A DNA stretch of 64,000 nucleotides, taken from positions 27,443,122 through 27,507,121 of the forward strand of contig JAKTNV010000009.1 of NCBI GenBank assembly GCA_022747635.1, written 5' to 3'. This DNA is from Hetaerina americana (taxonomy: Eukaryota > Arthropoda > Insecta > Odonata > Calopterygidae). The translations under genes were made by a program, and so were the position numbers. The notes beneath the pieces were generated by a model that was not told the origin of the DNA, did not search any database, and was given only the letters and a program-made list of their open reading frames with translations. Positions 35,445-48,549 of the stretch are shown here, in pieces. Numbering within the stretch: position 1 is the stretch's first letter; each line of letters begins with the position of its first letter.

Positions 35445-36725
35445 CAGTCATCGTTCCAATCTTTATTTTTCCTCCATTTATGCGCCGTGGAGTCTCTTCG
35501 ATTAAGGGTCATTTTGCCCGCTGTAAACACAGGGACGATGTTACCGTAGACCTCCGTCCATTTTTTGACAGGTGAAACTCTGATGCGTCTCCACAATCAT
35601 TATTCGTGTGCGTTTAATGGGCTATAATGGTGATTATTTCATCCAAGGCACTCGGCAACAAGGCAATAGTTGGAATTTAATCGCCTGTTTTTTTTAAAGC
35701 AATTGAGGTTTTTCGCTTCTCTAAGGACTTGATTGGGAAATAGCATCATCGGAAATTATTTAACATTGCCACGAAATACAGTTTATTCTGGGATAATTTT
35801 GAGGAAGTTCAATCAGAATAGCTTCGCTGTTATCAACAGTGGAGAAAACTAATTGTTTTAAATTTAAAATGAAAGCGAAGTTGAATCTTAATGGGTTTTA
35901 ACTATTTCAGTAAATTTTTTAAGCATAAGTTTTTCAAACACCCAATTATTTTTTTTAAATTACAGAAGAAAAAAAAATAATTAAGTTACTTTCTGCTTAT
36001 CAAAGGAATTAATAGACCACGTTTGGAAATAAAATCCCAATCACTTAATTTCCAAACTTAATGTGCTGCATGTATTCCGACAATGAATTGAGTATAGCAT
36101 CTGCCCGTGAAAAGACCACGATCTAGAATGAATATGAAATAATAGAAGAAGTGTTCAGGCATCATCATTTTATGAGCATCCTTTTTCATTTTTGCGCTCA
36201 AATCAATAATGGTCGTTAAATTGACCTTTGTCTCGGAAGCTACAACGGTGTACTGAATCTTACCATTTTTTTCAGCGAGATATTGGTCCCTTGGAAATAT
36301 AAGCATTCAATAATAATGCATTGAGAAATAATAAACCCATATTCACTTTATAATAAATTTCATCTCGTGATTTTCCCGGATTTATCTCAAAAGAGGGATC
36401 GTGTTAAAATAATTTTCTATCATCCGATTGTAAAAATGTGTATTCATTTTATCATTCAAATTACAACTGTGAGAAAAATATTTGCACCGCATGGTAATCG
36501 AAAAAAATTGTGTTTGAGTTATGGCTCCACATCATTATGTTATATTTCTTTCGCTCCCAAAATGATACCGTGATAGCTTCTTAAATATTTTTGTTGAAGG
36601 CAAAAATCAGCCAAAAAAAGCTCGGAAACTTTTATTTCATATCAACTCTTATAAAAGCGCTTTAATATACACAATTGATAGGTTTTGATATTTGAAAACC
36701 CTGCGTGATTTTAAGTCTTAGTGAA
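35445..36725. other. Non-coding DNA, no feature seen
   Basis: No recognised gene or repeat. An 82-codon minus-strand frame (36,058-36,306) has no domain. Confidence 0.5.
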
Positions 36726-36729
36726 TGTC

Positions 36730-37130
36730 TGTAGGTGGCGCGATTTTGAGTGAGAGACTGAGTGGGAGGGGTGCACGAATTAGAAACGTTGGTTGAGGCT
36801 GAATCACAGTTAGCTGACGAAGAGATTCCTCCGAGAGAGAGTGATTATGTTTTCCTTTCGATGCGGCCTGTGGTCGTCAATCGGATTGTCAGCGGAGGCT
36901 TAATCACTTGACGGGACACATCCCCGGTAAATCTCATACCTCTTGTCGTCAAGCTACACGCTCCCCTGACCCTCTGTCCCCGCGACCCGCTGACTGATTT
37001 GACGGAGTATATTCCCCAGGACGATGGGGCCACACGGGACTCATTAGGCCCTCTCTTGAGAGATAAGGCGCTTTAGAGAGAGCAGGTATGAGCACGAGCG
37101 CCCCTTCCCCGCCTCTACCACCTCATGCAT
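36730..37130. promoter_or_regulatory. Small GC/CpG-richer island
   Basis: Balanced strand composition, unlike most islands in the window, with many CpG. No coding evidence beyond a 62-codon frame. Function unknown. Confidence 0.25.
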
Positions 37131-37134
37131 TAAA

Positions 37135-39715
37135 CCTTTATTTTTACCCGCAAACTCTCGCAAGGATTTTGCTTGGAATGGTGGTTGAGAGCTAGATTAC
37201 ACCGAGTGATTCCATTAAAATTTTCCCCTTAGCAAAATTTCATATTTCACAGTGGCGCGGTCATCGATGGGATAACAGCGATCCAGATTGAGGAAACTTA
37301 TTTTTACCGGCATTGCTCTTGCTACTTCGCATTGATCCACCGGAAGGCAATTACTTGGGTGCACTTAAAAGGATGAGAATAGGGTATTTTAGACCACAAA
37401 CATGACATTCGAAGTGCTTCTTCGTGTGCGTTGAGAGATTTCATCATTGCACGTTGCATTAAGATCCTTATTCCGTAGGTTCTGCTATCAATGTGTGAAT
37501 CTATGGATGTTAAATTACGTGCAAAGCTCGTTAAAAGTATATGCTCATTGTACGGACTTATCTCTCCGTTAATGCTCTGTAAGCAGTGAAAATAAATAGG
37601 CTGAAAATGTTTGAGGAATTATTCAGCACATCATTAAATAGATAAATTGATCACAAAAGGATTTGAAGAACCAAGGGGAAAGTATCTCATCTTTTGAACA
37701 CCGAAACGGATAGCACATTATAATGAGGTGGTATTATAACGGAATATATAAGTCACATTGCTACGATAAATCGTGACGATTTCCTTCCCGACAAGGTGCT
37801 GCGCACCGTTGAATTAATACAGTTTTGAAGTAGCTTTCATTTGTATCCATCAGTTTTAATTCTCTTTTACGTCCTCATTAATTCTTAAATTATTTTCCAT
37901 CATGGGTATCTGTTAATTTTCACTGAAAGAAAAATAACTAATTGTTATTACGTGCACGCTTGTTTACCATTTGGCAGAATCATTTTTAACATGAAGACGT
38001 TTTCCACAGCTAAGAGCCATGCAAAGAAAGCTAACAAGTTTTTTCGTTTAGCATTAATTTTCAAGAGTCAATTTATTGTCTTGTGTTGGGTTAAAAATAT
38101 AATGTTAAAGATCTCACATGCATTCCGTAAACGGCAGTCGTAGCTGAGTTGTCGGTATGGATTCGCAATATTTTCGACGTTCCCCGTCACTTCCAAATTA
38201 TCAGCAGATATTGGCCGTACTTCCAGGCATCATTAGTAAATTATTACTTTTTGTTAACAATAAGAAATTGGCTACACGAGGTAGATTTGGGGACATAATA
38301 TGCACGTTGGGTGGAACAAAGGGAGACTAGGTCTTTAGAGCTAGAAGGAAAGTTTATCATAATGCGGGGTAATTGATTATTTATTTTCTGTCGTGCTAGA
38401 TTGAGCTATCTAGAGAAATGTGCTTGGGGTCATCAAAAACCTCCCTGGACCAGTAATTTTTGGATTCTTCATTCTAAATTATTAACTCCTGAAATTTATC
38501 TGGTAAGGGTTCCTTGACTGTTATGATCCTTTAGGTGAAAGGAAACTGCTAATTACCTTGAGTAATTTAAACGTATTTCCACCTTGAATCATCATACGGT
38601 TTTCAAAACCAAGAATACACCTAAATGCGCAGTCACAAAAGAAATTTATCGAAGCTGATTGTCAAACCACGAAAGACGTCGTTTTGAGACGCTGAAAGCC
38701 ATATTATTTTTCTTCCTCTCTGCGCAACGAGATTATATTGGCGAGACGGGACTTGAATTTCACGTGTCGAGGCCATTTGACCCTCAATAATGTAACAGTT
38801 TAAGAATAATTTTAATTAGGTAACTAACTAACTAGATTATTAGATATAAGTTTAAAGTCTTGATTTCCAAGAATATGATTAAAAGGTGCTAATGTAACGA
38901 CAAAAAATTGCATTATTAAGCTACCTAATGTAAAATGTAAAATCTGAGATTTTGAATCAGTGAACTGAAGGGTCTTGTTTAACTCAAGCCTCGATCAAAA
39001 TCAAATGTCTTTTCCACCAAGTATTCATAAGTTACCAAGCCAGGAGGAACCTTAGGTATCGTAATATGGCTCGTACACTACACGTCGCTTTAATTGTAAG
39101 TTAGGATTCTTTCCTTTAGCAAGCGCGTGCATAATTCTGAACGTGCATTGATAGAACAGGTTGGCCAGACATGACTTTTACCCCGCTCGAAGATGGGGAG
39201 GATCAGGGATGGCTGCGTCGTCCGAATAAGCGAATAATACATGTGTTTCTTCTAAAGTCGTCTAAAACGAACTGCTTCACCATCTTGAGCTCCTCTTCAT
39301 TCGAGACCAATATGAAGTAATTATTGTGCCGAAGAGGCAACGTTTCCCGTCACCACCATATTAAAACGGCTGTGTTCTTCTCCATTTACAGTGTCTATAC
39401 GTCCATGAGATGGTGCGAAAAACATTGAAAAAAAATATTTTCGCCGGTTGTGCTTATAACCTTAATAAAACTAGGGGCTTATGATGGCTACGGAAACCTC
39501 ATTATTATGTAATATTTTATCAGTTGTAGTCTATCGATAATTGGTAGACTTTGATGAAGTTGGAAATACCAAAATCGCCGCAGTAATACTCATCCTGCGA
39601 GTTTCGAAATAACGATGTTAGCATTATTTATCACCAATATTTACTAATTTGATTACCTATATCAAACTTCACACTGGATTTACTTTCATCTATCTTTCCT
39701 TATTACAATTCTGAG
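37135..39715. other. AT-rich non-coding DNA, no feature seen
   Basis: No recognised genes, RNAs or repeats in about 2.6 kb. Confidence 0.6.
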
Positions 39716-39718
39716 ATA

Positions 39719-39724
39719 TGTATG

Positions 39725-39772
<48 letters not shown>

Positions 39773-39824
39773 TAATATATGTATATATATTATATATATA
39801 TTATTTATATATATATTATATATT
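39719..39824. repeat. TA-rich microsatellite with AAT interruptions
   Basis: TA repeat that degrades toward its right end, where it meets the SINE 3' end. Confidence 0.95.
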
Positions 39825-39825
39825 T

Positions 39826-39950
39826 TAACCATTAACACAGTAATCAACCTTAAGATCGGTTTGGTAGGTGATTATTATTATTAAAGCTTTCGAGGGCAGA
39901 GAGACGATTTCAGGTGGCACACAAGTCCCAAGTTTTACAATTAAACTTGT
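39826..39950 (-). mobile_element. SINE copy, 3' end facing (TA)n
   Basis: Read on the minus strand, the copy has ATCACCTACCAAACCGATCT, then TTGATTACTGTGTTAATGGTTA, ending at the TA-rich repeat. It matches the module at 26,265-26,345 closely. Upstream (39,900-39,950) there is GTGCCACCTGA, which resembles GGTGCCACATCTTCCTGA in the 46.2 kb copy. The 5' head is eroded and its limit is approximate. Confidence 0.6.
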
Positions 39951-39954
39951 CTAT

Positions 39955-40745
39955 ATACACCTACTTACGTAACCTTACTTGAATTGCACTAAGCCATTTT
40001 TGAGCTCCAAACTCTTTACACCGCACTTAAATACCATCTAAATGATTACTAGGTCCTTTTACCTGATTACCTACCCTATTTAATACCTCCCATAATTTCT
40101 ATCATATTGTTCGACTTCATAAACCCCTCAATTACCTTTTCATAATGTAGCTTTCATTCACTTATTATCTTCATGTACTTTCTTCCAAGAAGTTTTTCTT
40201 TCCCTGTCACAACTAACGTCCTCATTTTTCCTCCTTTCCACTCCTTTATTTTATCATCCTTCTGTACACATGCCTATATCTCTGAACCTGTATCAGCTAT
40301 CACCATAGGAATCTATTATGCGGTATATAACTGTCGACGCATTTTCATATCTAAATGATTCGCGTGACGCAGATCCACTAGCGATACACTAGTCGTTGCT
40401 ATGAGTTACCTCTCCTATGACAGGTCCTTTTGTAAACAGTTATTTAAACTCTTGCATCTTAAAAATTAGACCCAAAAGCTTAAGTTATGACAAGGCCCTC
40501 AATTCGCTCTTTCTACTAAGTTCTCGTATGTCACTCCGTAAACGTAACAGCATCCATGCTCGCAAACATTAAAAGGGTTTGGTTCAAAGTGTTTTTAGTG
40601 ATGTTTGAGCTTTTATCCTCTCTCTTTCTAAAGGTCTACCGACTCTCTCTTAGCACTGTGCTTCTTGTAGTGAGCACAGATGATCAAGTGGTTTTGGAAT
40701 TAAATGAAGAATCCGAAGGGCATGAAACACTTTTCAATATTTCCA
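39955..40745. other. AT-rich non-coding DNA, no feature seen
   Basis: No recognised content. Confidence 0.55.
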
Positions 40746-40749
40746 ACCA

Positions 40750-42140
40750 TTAGGCCAGGGCATCCGCTATGTATTCTCTTACGTGCGTGAGTGAACTCGA
40801 TTGTTTATGCTCACCCAGAAGGCTTCGGCGGCCCATTCTTATCCACCCCTGTCGTTTCGAGCGATGGAAAATTACGATGCCCTCATATGCCGTTATTCGA
40901 TTGCCTCGCCAATACCCAAGAGCCAGTGGAAAAGAAGTGGTGGGTGAGGGAAAGAGACCATTCCATCTCGACCGCCCACCGCCTTCCCAACCCACCGTCT
41001 TCCCATTCCTGTCATTTCCGCTTTTTTTCCCCCCTCGAATCATCCTCAATCGTCGCCGCCGCTTTCGACTCCCCCCATCTCTCCCGGCAACCTCCCCCGG
41101 GAGGAGCGAACACCCGAGTCGCGGATGACGCCTCCTAACTCTACGAAGCGGGGGGGAGGGGGGGCTGGCATTAGTGAAACGTTTTTATCATAAACATGAG
41201 GATTGATTCAATCCAGGTTTATGGGCTCGGGGAAACCGTGAGTGAGGGGAAAAGGAAAGTGGTGTGGGGACCCGGAAAGGGAATCGATGGGAGAGACCGG
41301 GTTCGCTTATCCGGGACGAAGACCGATTCAACTTTTCCATTTCGACGGGCGGGATGGAGAGAAAAGGTTTTCGCGAGACCGCAATCGCTAATCTTACGTG
41401 CGGGAGTAATCCTGAGCCCATCCCTCGCCCCCCTTAACCCTCCCACCCGCTCCCTCCATTTATTACCGTCTCCTCCCCGCCCTAACCCCCCCTGAGCTCC
41501 CGAGTGGTGATTGCGGGTAAGATTGGATCCACCACCGCGGGGACTTCCTCCTTTTTTTCCTACTCTAGTCTCTTTCCTTTTCGCGACCCTGTTGTTTTTT
41601 TCCTTCTACACTCGGAATAAAAGGGAGACGGGCTGGGTGTGTGGATGGGTGAAGGAGGGGGTACCCCACCCCCACGGGGTTCAGTCGCGCGTTATAAGGA
41701 GCGGTGTTAGGGGTATGGGGATGGGGTGAGAGGAGGGTTTTTGTCGGTACTGAGGGCGAGGAAAGGATAAGACGACGTGTATATGTCTCCGGCCGCTCGT
41801 ATTTTCCGTTCTCGCTGCAATCCGGATTGTTTCGCTCCTCAATGTCCGCCGGGGTTGCTCCACGCGCCGAAGGCATCGGAGCGGTCTCTCATTTAAGTTT
41901 CCAACACCACCTCTCCCTTCTCTCCGATTGCATCCCACCGGCAAGGGGCTGAGCGGGTGCGTTCTCATGAATTTCCAATGATACTCGTGACCCCATCACG
42001 AGCGAAACTACGGCCACGAGAAGTCCGGGCGGAGTGCTTGAGGACGGAGGAGTAAGCCAATTTGAGAAAGGCGAGAGAGAGAGGAGTATCGAGGTGGCGG
42101 AGAAGTACCTTTCACCCCGAGGAAGTTTCCTCAAACTTAG
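40750..42140. promoter_or_regulatory. Largest GC/CpG-rich island (about 1.4 kb)
   Basis: The region has many CpG and several shifts between C-rich (40,950-41,060, 41,420-41,500) and G-rich (41,140-41,170, 41,620-41,750) plus-strand blocks. Up to six overlapping frames of 70-119 codons occupy both strands with no domain, so coding is not supported. It is the best candidate in the window for a CpG-type promoter or enhancer. Confidence 0.35.
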
Positions 42141-42144
42141 ATTC

Positions 42145-43900
42145 CAATGAAGCCAAAGATTAGTATTTCCACGATCGCGAACTTTTTAGATCTTCTTTCC
42201 GGGTTCAAATTTAGACCGAAATTCACTGTTGGGGAAGTGGATATACTGGCCAAGAGGAAAAAAGTCGGGCACGAAGTTTGGGGTTTTATTCTCGAGATAA
42301 TTACTCATTCGGAACGAAACTAGCGAATGGAATGTGACATGGCGAGAGAATAAGCATGGTTCAGTTTCAAACTATTTCATTTCATGAGAAAATTAGTAAA
42401 AAAAAACCTCAATTTTATCCGATGGAAATATTTATGCATCCTTAATATCTTATTAGTCTGCTCTGATGAATTATTGCTTTGGGAGAAACTCAAGACAAAT
42501 TGTTCACTCTTCATGACTCATTAAGCGAATTTCTGAACAATATGAATAAACTTTTCCCTGCACTCAAGCATACTTCAATCTCTCATAATTATTATTTCAC
42601 TTTGTGCTCAGTCTCTGGCTCATTTCCTTCCCATGATCTCATTATCTCTCATTCTCTCTCCTATTAAGATCGGTCGAAATAATAAATGACTCTGAATGGT
42701 TAGGGAATATATGTATTCTCGGAAAAAATAACCGCAGGTCAAATCCTTCATATCTTAGATTCTTTGACTGAAAGCAAATTTCATGCTTGAGTGCGTCGCA
42801 TAGGTGAATCAGAAAAAATACATTGCCATCAACAAATATTTGCTGAATGTCTTATAAGATACGTCACATGTATATCTATATTTTTCCTCAAAACCCGATT
42901 TCACTGTCATTGATAAATCAACCTTCTTTAGCGATGTTTTCATTTTGATTTGTTTTGGGCATATTTTGTAAATTATGTTTGTATCACTAATTACAGTTTT
43001 TGATTCCAATTTAATTCAACTAAGATATCATCAAAACGTTCTGCGAAGACAACTCATATCTAAATACATCGGTTTAAAGAATTTCACAACAGGAAACTTA
43101 TAAAGTAATTTTACGACTGTTTAGTAGTAGTAGTAGTAGATCCTCGTATATCCTATGAATATTCAGTCGAATCTAAGTAAAATTAACCTTCTCTTAACTG
43201 CCAGACTTACAGATGTTACTCTGATGTGATCAGTTAATGTGTAATGTGTAATGCAAGATTTACTACCATTTGCCACATCAGCCCATATCATTATGTTTAA
43301 ATTTCAATGAAGTAATGAAAATGATACCGCTGTCCACCATTATTTCAAGTCCTCTGAAATCTATTTGTCAGAATGTCTGAGAAGTGAAATTCTGTACCTC
43401 TTTTTGAATCTATTACCGTATTCATATCTTTATAATTCAGAAGAATTATTCTAGTTGTTCCGGAGTCACTTTATTGATGGAATTAGGATTTGAGTCCTCT
43501 CAGTTCGGCATTTGGGACTTTTAGGGGAAATAACTCACTGGCAGTATATTCTCTGTGGTTTTATTTAATTATTAATATCGTATATTTATGCAAAAATTCG
43601 TGTTCACATACAGCCGGCCTTCCTATTTGCTTTATTTTTTATGTTATTCATTCAAGATTGCATTACTCCGAATGAAATTTAATGAATTATTTTAATATTT
43701 AATCATATTTCTTGGGAATACTTGTCCATTTTTTTTAACTGCCGTTCGTTTTATAATATCTAAGGTTTTTTTGGATTTTTTCGAGATTCAGATAAGAGAT
43801 GAAAATAACTTATGCTTCCCCTCATTTCTCGCATTCGATGCCATCCTATTTTTTTTCTCTCTTTCGATATTTTTTTTCTCTCCCATTGCCGTGATATCTT
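42145..43900. other. AT-rich non-coding DNA, no feature seen
   Basis: A short TAG triplet run occurs at about 43,123-43,140. Nothing else is recognised. Confidence 0.6.
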
Positions 43901-43904
43901 GTAC

Positions 43905-44880
43905 TTTTGTTTCGCGTGCTCCTGCAGGATGGAACGTGTTCCCACCCCTTTCCCTTGACAACCACCCCCCTTCCCCTTGAAAACCACCCCCCATCCCCTA
44001 CGCCCCTCGCTCGCCGTCCCTTCGTGTTCCCCACTCGCAGAAACCTTTTCCAGAATGCCTGGACGTCAATCAATTGTGTTTGTGGCGTGAAAGGCTAAAA
44101 TTCACGGAATTCCCTTTCTCTGCTTATTTGATGCGTCCTCCCACTCCGTCCCCTCCCTCTCCCCCCTCCCACCTTCTCCCGCAAACAGCCCCCGTTCCTC
44201 CCCTCACGAAGGGAGGGGAGAGGGGTTTGGATTCCTTCGGGGTGAGTTATGGACGGTGGGAGGGGAAATATTTCCACCCCTACCCACACGGAAGGGGAAG
44301 GTTTTGTTTTTTTGGTGCCCTTTTCTTTTTTAGAAGCACTTGCAAGCGGGAAGTGAGAAAGGGGGGGGAGGGTAGGAGAATGGGAGAGGGAATTTTTTTT
44401 TTACCGATTCGAATTTAACGATTCAATTGCTAAATTGAAAAATTTGATCGATTTAATGGAGCAGAAAATGGTGCGAGAGCGGGGTCGACGGGAAGCGATG
44501 TAATCGGAACCCGCTCGCGGCACAATTAACGCAAGGTACACGTTAATCTTTCCCGGCAAAAAGGAAAAAAATAACTGAGTAAGTGTTTTTAAACATTTTT
44601 CAGGTGAACATTCCTCTCGCTCGTGATGGCAGTATTGTTGATTCAGCAACCGTTGCATTTTTACCCGCGGCAATGTGCATCTTTTTTGCGCATGCTCGCA
44701 ATGAATTTGAATGTTAATTTTAAGCGCGCGGGGCTCTCAAATTTTCTAAAATTCCTTTATCGCGAGCGCATTCCTTGTTCGATGCGGGAAGTATATTGGT
44801 TGGCAAGGTAAACCAATAACGCACGTGCCACGGATGGTATGCCGCTAGGTCCCCCCGGGAATTCTGCGGGGAAAAATACT
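43905..44880. promoter_or_regulatory. GC-rich island with CpG-rich right half
   Basis: The left half has C-rich and then G-rich blocks (43,930-44,020; 44,200-44,390). The right half (44,450-44,880) is CpG-rich without strand bias and includes TTGCGCATGCTCGC, which resembles the vertebrate NRF-1 type CpG palindrome. No coding evidence. Confidence 0.3.
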
Positions 44881-44884
44881 ATGC

Positions 44885-45910
44885 CATAGCGTTTGTCTCC
44901 ACAAAAATGTGACAGCTATTACAAGTCAATATCTAACGAGATTTTCATAGTTTCTATTGCGTTTCCGAACTAGGAATGGGGAACATTGACATTTTACAAA
45001 AGCGGTGCAATTTTTGACATTCGAAGATGCAAGAATGCAAATGATTTTCAGCATGCACTGCTAGCCTCTTGTCTAATCGTCATTAATTGTAATAAAAGGT
45101 CAACAATCTTTTTGGTAATTTTCAGGAATCTCATGATTCGTGCACAGTTTATGAACTTAAACTAGTAGGTTTGGTTATATACTAACATTTTATTTCTAAA
45201 ATTTACTAGCCCTCAAAATTTATGGCAAATTTATCATGCGTGCGCTGCATGAATATATAACATTGTGACATACCTGCAAATGCTAATTTTCACAAAATAT
45301 GACCATGATATTTTCGCCTGTAGCTACTCACCTGTGTACATACGTGCATTCGGATGTTAATTTTGCTCTCATTACTTCCACTGGGCGATTTTACGTTGAT
45401 ATATTTTCGAATTCACTGGTCGAAAAACGTTACTAATGTGTTAATACTATTGTTTTTATTGTTTTCTTTCTCTTTGGCGTTTTAAATATTTGTTATCTTT
45501 ACTGTCCCACAAATTTATTCATAGCCATTCATAATTTCTCGGTGAAATTCATATCATTATATGTTCAATTTACTGCTTTTTCATAAATTATCAATGTATC
45601 TGAAGAATTAAAGTTTTTTTAAACCTAGTTAAATCGAAATATATTATGCGTAATGGTGACTAAATTGAGGTTGAATGGAGTGACCCTCGTGTTGGCACAA
45701 CCTAAGTTCTTGAATGCATTATCTTTAGATTACACGTTGTAACTACTTGGTACTGAGAGTAAAAGAGTAGTGTTCTTCAGTTATCTCTCACAGAGAAACT
45801 TGTTATGCTCGCGGGAAAGACTGTAGATATCATCTTCGGAGATGGAATCAAATCGGACTTGACTCTTTGTAGTGTAAGTTGACAATATTCATATTCTATA
45901 AATAAATATT
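44885..45910. other. AT-rich non-coding DNA, no feature seen
   Basis: No recognised content. Confidence 0.6.
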
Positions 45911-45937
45911 ATTTATATATATATATTTATGTGTGTG

Positions 45938-45990
<53 letters not shown>
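45911..45990. repeat. (TA)n microsatellite with GT interruption
   Basis: TA repeat with one GTGTGTGT segment. Confidence 0.95.
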
Positions 45991-45994
<4 letters not shown>

Positions 45995-46116
45995 AGGTAA
46001 TCTACTGTTTAAGTTAGAGTTTTGGATGGACACAACTACCAAATAAATATTTTGTGACTCCTAACAAAACACAAAATCCAGCAACCTACTCTACATCAGG
46101 CCCCTATTCATCCCTA

Positions 46117-46175
46117 AGTATGTATGTATATATATATATATAATATATATATATATATGTATATGTATGTATATA

Positions 46176-46206
<31 letters not shown>
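46117..46206. repeat. (TA)n microsatellite, apparent SINE tail
   Basis: TA/TG-rich repeat abutting the 3' end of the SINE at 46,207-46,395. Confidence 0.95.
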
Positions 46207-46210
<4 letters not shown>

Positions 46211-46395
46211 ACCATAAACACAGTAATCAATTTCCCTATGCCGGGTATGGTTTCTCAGGAAGATGTGGCACCCGCAAAATCACATAGCTTGGGCGGAGCT
46301 GCAAGTGTCCAGAGAGGCTTGCCCGGGAATCGAAACCGACCCCCCCCCCCGGTCAGTATTCCAACGCTCTACCCCTGGAATCCCCTGACCCCTAT
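46207..46395 (-). mobile_element. tRNA-derived SINE with (TA)n tail
   Basis: On the minus strand the 5' part carries an A-box-like GGGTAGAGCGTTGG (46,374-46,361) and a B-box-like GGTTTCGATTCC (46,337-46,325), with spacing typical of a tRNA-derived RNA polymerase III promoter. A body containing GGTGCCACATCTTCCTGA follows. The 3' end TTGATTACTGTGTTTATGGTTA then leads into TA repeats. A C10 run between the boxes is a local expansion. This is the most complete of the three related copies. Confidence 0.7.
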
Positions 46396-46498
46396 ATATA
46401 ACATTATACAGGCAAAGTGACTATGTGACTGTGTTCTAGACTTGGTGTTTTATTAAAATAAATCTCTGAGACGCTTTGTTGTATTCCAACAAATTTTA

Positions 46499-46703
46499 TT
46501 TATTTATTTATTTATCGACTTAATTGGGCGAGGTTGAGACTAATAGTCCCTTCTTCCACCTAACCCTACATTACAGACAATACATTGAAGACAATCACAT
46601 ACAACCAAGCCCTAGATAGAGAGAAATCCACCTAGGCGGTGGATCGAACCCGCGACCTTTGGGTTGGTAGGCGAGAACGTTACCTCGCCGCCACCGAGGC
46701 CGG
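46499..46703 (-). mobile_element. tRNA-derived SINE with (AAAT)n tail and target duplication
   Basis: On the minus strand it begins with a tRNA-like head: an A-box-like TGGCGGCGAGGTAACG (46,693-46,678) and a near-consensus B box GGGTTCGATCC (46,651-46,641). A unique body and a tail of AAAT repeats (about 46,520-46,499) follow. The 9-base sequence CAAATTTTA flanks it on both sides (46,490-46,498 and 46,704-46,712). The body and tail differ from the SINE next door, so it is a second family. Confidence 0.8.
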
Positions 46704-46714
46704 CAAATTTTACT

Positions 46715-46955
46715 GGGAGTACTAACCATTTCAGGATTAAAGGCAGTTACACGTTTTATATTGACGAATTATTTTGGAAATCATCCTAATTTTGCTGGGA
46801 ATCAAAAATGATCCAGGCATGAACGTGGCTTGTCTTACTCATTAAATCCCTTCCATTGGGAAATTCCTATCTCTCGAGCCGCAATCGCAATGCGCAAGAC
46901 GTGAAATTTTCATTTCGCTCGAAACTATATCGTATGGAGACTTAAAAAAAAGAAA
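46715..46955. other. Non-coding DNA, no feature seen
   Basis: No recognised content. Confidence 0.5.
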
Positions 46956-46959
46956 ATAA

Positions 46960-47480
46960 AACCGTTTTGGAGAGAAAAGCCGAATAAAAAAAAACTAATG
47001 GCCAGTTTTCTGCGACCATCGGAGCCTTTGGGATAAAAACAAAATCGCTCGCATTTCATCGTTTTTTTTCATCCCCCTTCTCGCGGACGAGGAGAGAGAG
47101 AGAAAAAAAAAGACGACGGGAGGAGGGAAAAATGTCGTTCGGAATGCTCGGGAGCGACAATTTTTTGATTTGTGAGGTGGAAGATGCGTCGTGGGAGGGA
47201 GGGAGCGTGGTGAGGGGGGTGAAAGGATGAGGGGGCGGGAATGAAATATCAGACGCCGAGAGAGGAACTTCCCCGTGTAATCTGCGGGGGCCGGCGATCG
47301 GGGGTGGGTTTTGTCAAAGGAGAAAACATTGGGAGAGGGAGTGGAGATCGGAGGACGGCGAGTCGGACGGAATGCGACTGTCACGCGTCACTCCGGTCCC
47401 CAACCGACCGCCCGACTGGAGAGGGTGGGCGTAGGGATGGGGAGGTGGTGTCGGAGGGGTTGCAACAGAAAAAAAAAATA
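46960..47480. promoter_or_regulatory. GC-rich, purine-rich island
   Basis: Mostly A/G on the plus strand with CpG-rich patches (47,250-47,420), ending at a short (TA)n (47,479-47,495). Frames on both strands look compositional. Confidence 0.3.
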
Positions 47481-47499
47481 TATATATATATATAAAGGG

Positions 47500-48545
47500 A
47501 TCCTTTCGCCATCTGACTGACGACTTATCAGGCTGACATCGTTTTAGACTGCCGTTTTTAGCGTGTTTTAGCGTGTTACTTTAATGATAAATCTTACCCG
47601 TGGCTTCAAAAATTAAAAGAATCCAAAATGAAAACGTTTTTTTCTCTTGCACGTTTTTTTTTCAATCTGTAAATCCGACTCACTTTTAGCCGAGCGATAC
47701 CTACTTCCCATCTGATAGTGTCCCTTCGTTTCTTGTTTTTTTCTCGGAAATCATTACATGGAAGCGGGTGTCCGTGATAATTCGTTAGCAATGCTCGGAG
47801 CCGGAGCGAAATTGAAATTCTTTTAAAACTGCGTTCCGTCTCATGCCCCAACCGTGTACATTGTAATGAATATTGTCCAGCTGGGCGTAAAAACGCTCTG
47901 TAATCGGTATGATTACAGGTGAAGTGACACGCAAAATTGGTTCAGGTTGTAAAAAAGGTACGGCTTATGACAATGTAATTGGTTGTAATTCTTACACATG
48001 TACACCTAAGGTATTTTGGATTAAGAGCCATGTTATAAAATAAAAAAATTCATTTAGTTTTGGAGGTACTTTAAATGAAATTATACCATAGCCGTAAAAA
48101 ATAGCGCGTGACCTCATAAAGGGCTTGTTAATGAGCAAAATATAATTTAACATGACTCTTGATACTTTGAGGTCGAGCACTAATTCAAATTTATAAAATA
48201 TTTTGGCTCTATTTCGCTTAAATTGTTTTCATATGATTGGGCAAGTCGTTGAAAACCTTGCTCGCTTGAGTGAATTCTCTTTGTTTTAAATCTTTAGCGT
48301 TTATACTAAACTTTTAATCCTCGCTATCACTGTTCTCAGCTCATGCACCTCCTATCCTTCGTAAAGAGCGATATTGCAAAGGAGAAATTTAATTTAATCA
48401 AAAGTAATTCCTCCCTGACTGCACTTCCTCCGGGACGAATCGTATTATATCTTCCAGGCAGGGCAGTAAATTGCTGTTTACACACCAAGCATATTTTTTC
48501 AAAAATATTTATTAGCAATCTTCAGACTTTCGGCAATTATTCGAA
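47500..48545. other. AT-rich non-coding DNA, no feature seen
   Basis: No recognised content. Confidence 0.55.
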
Positions 48546-48549
48546 CGGT

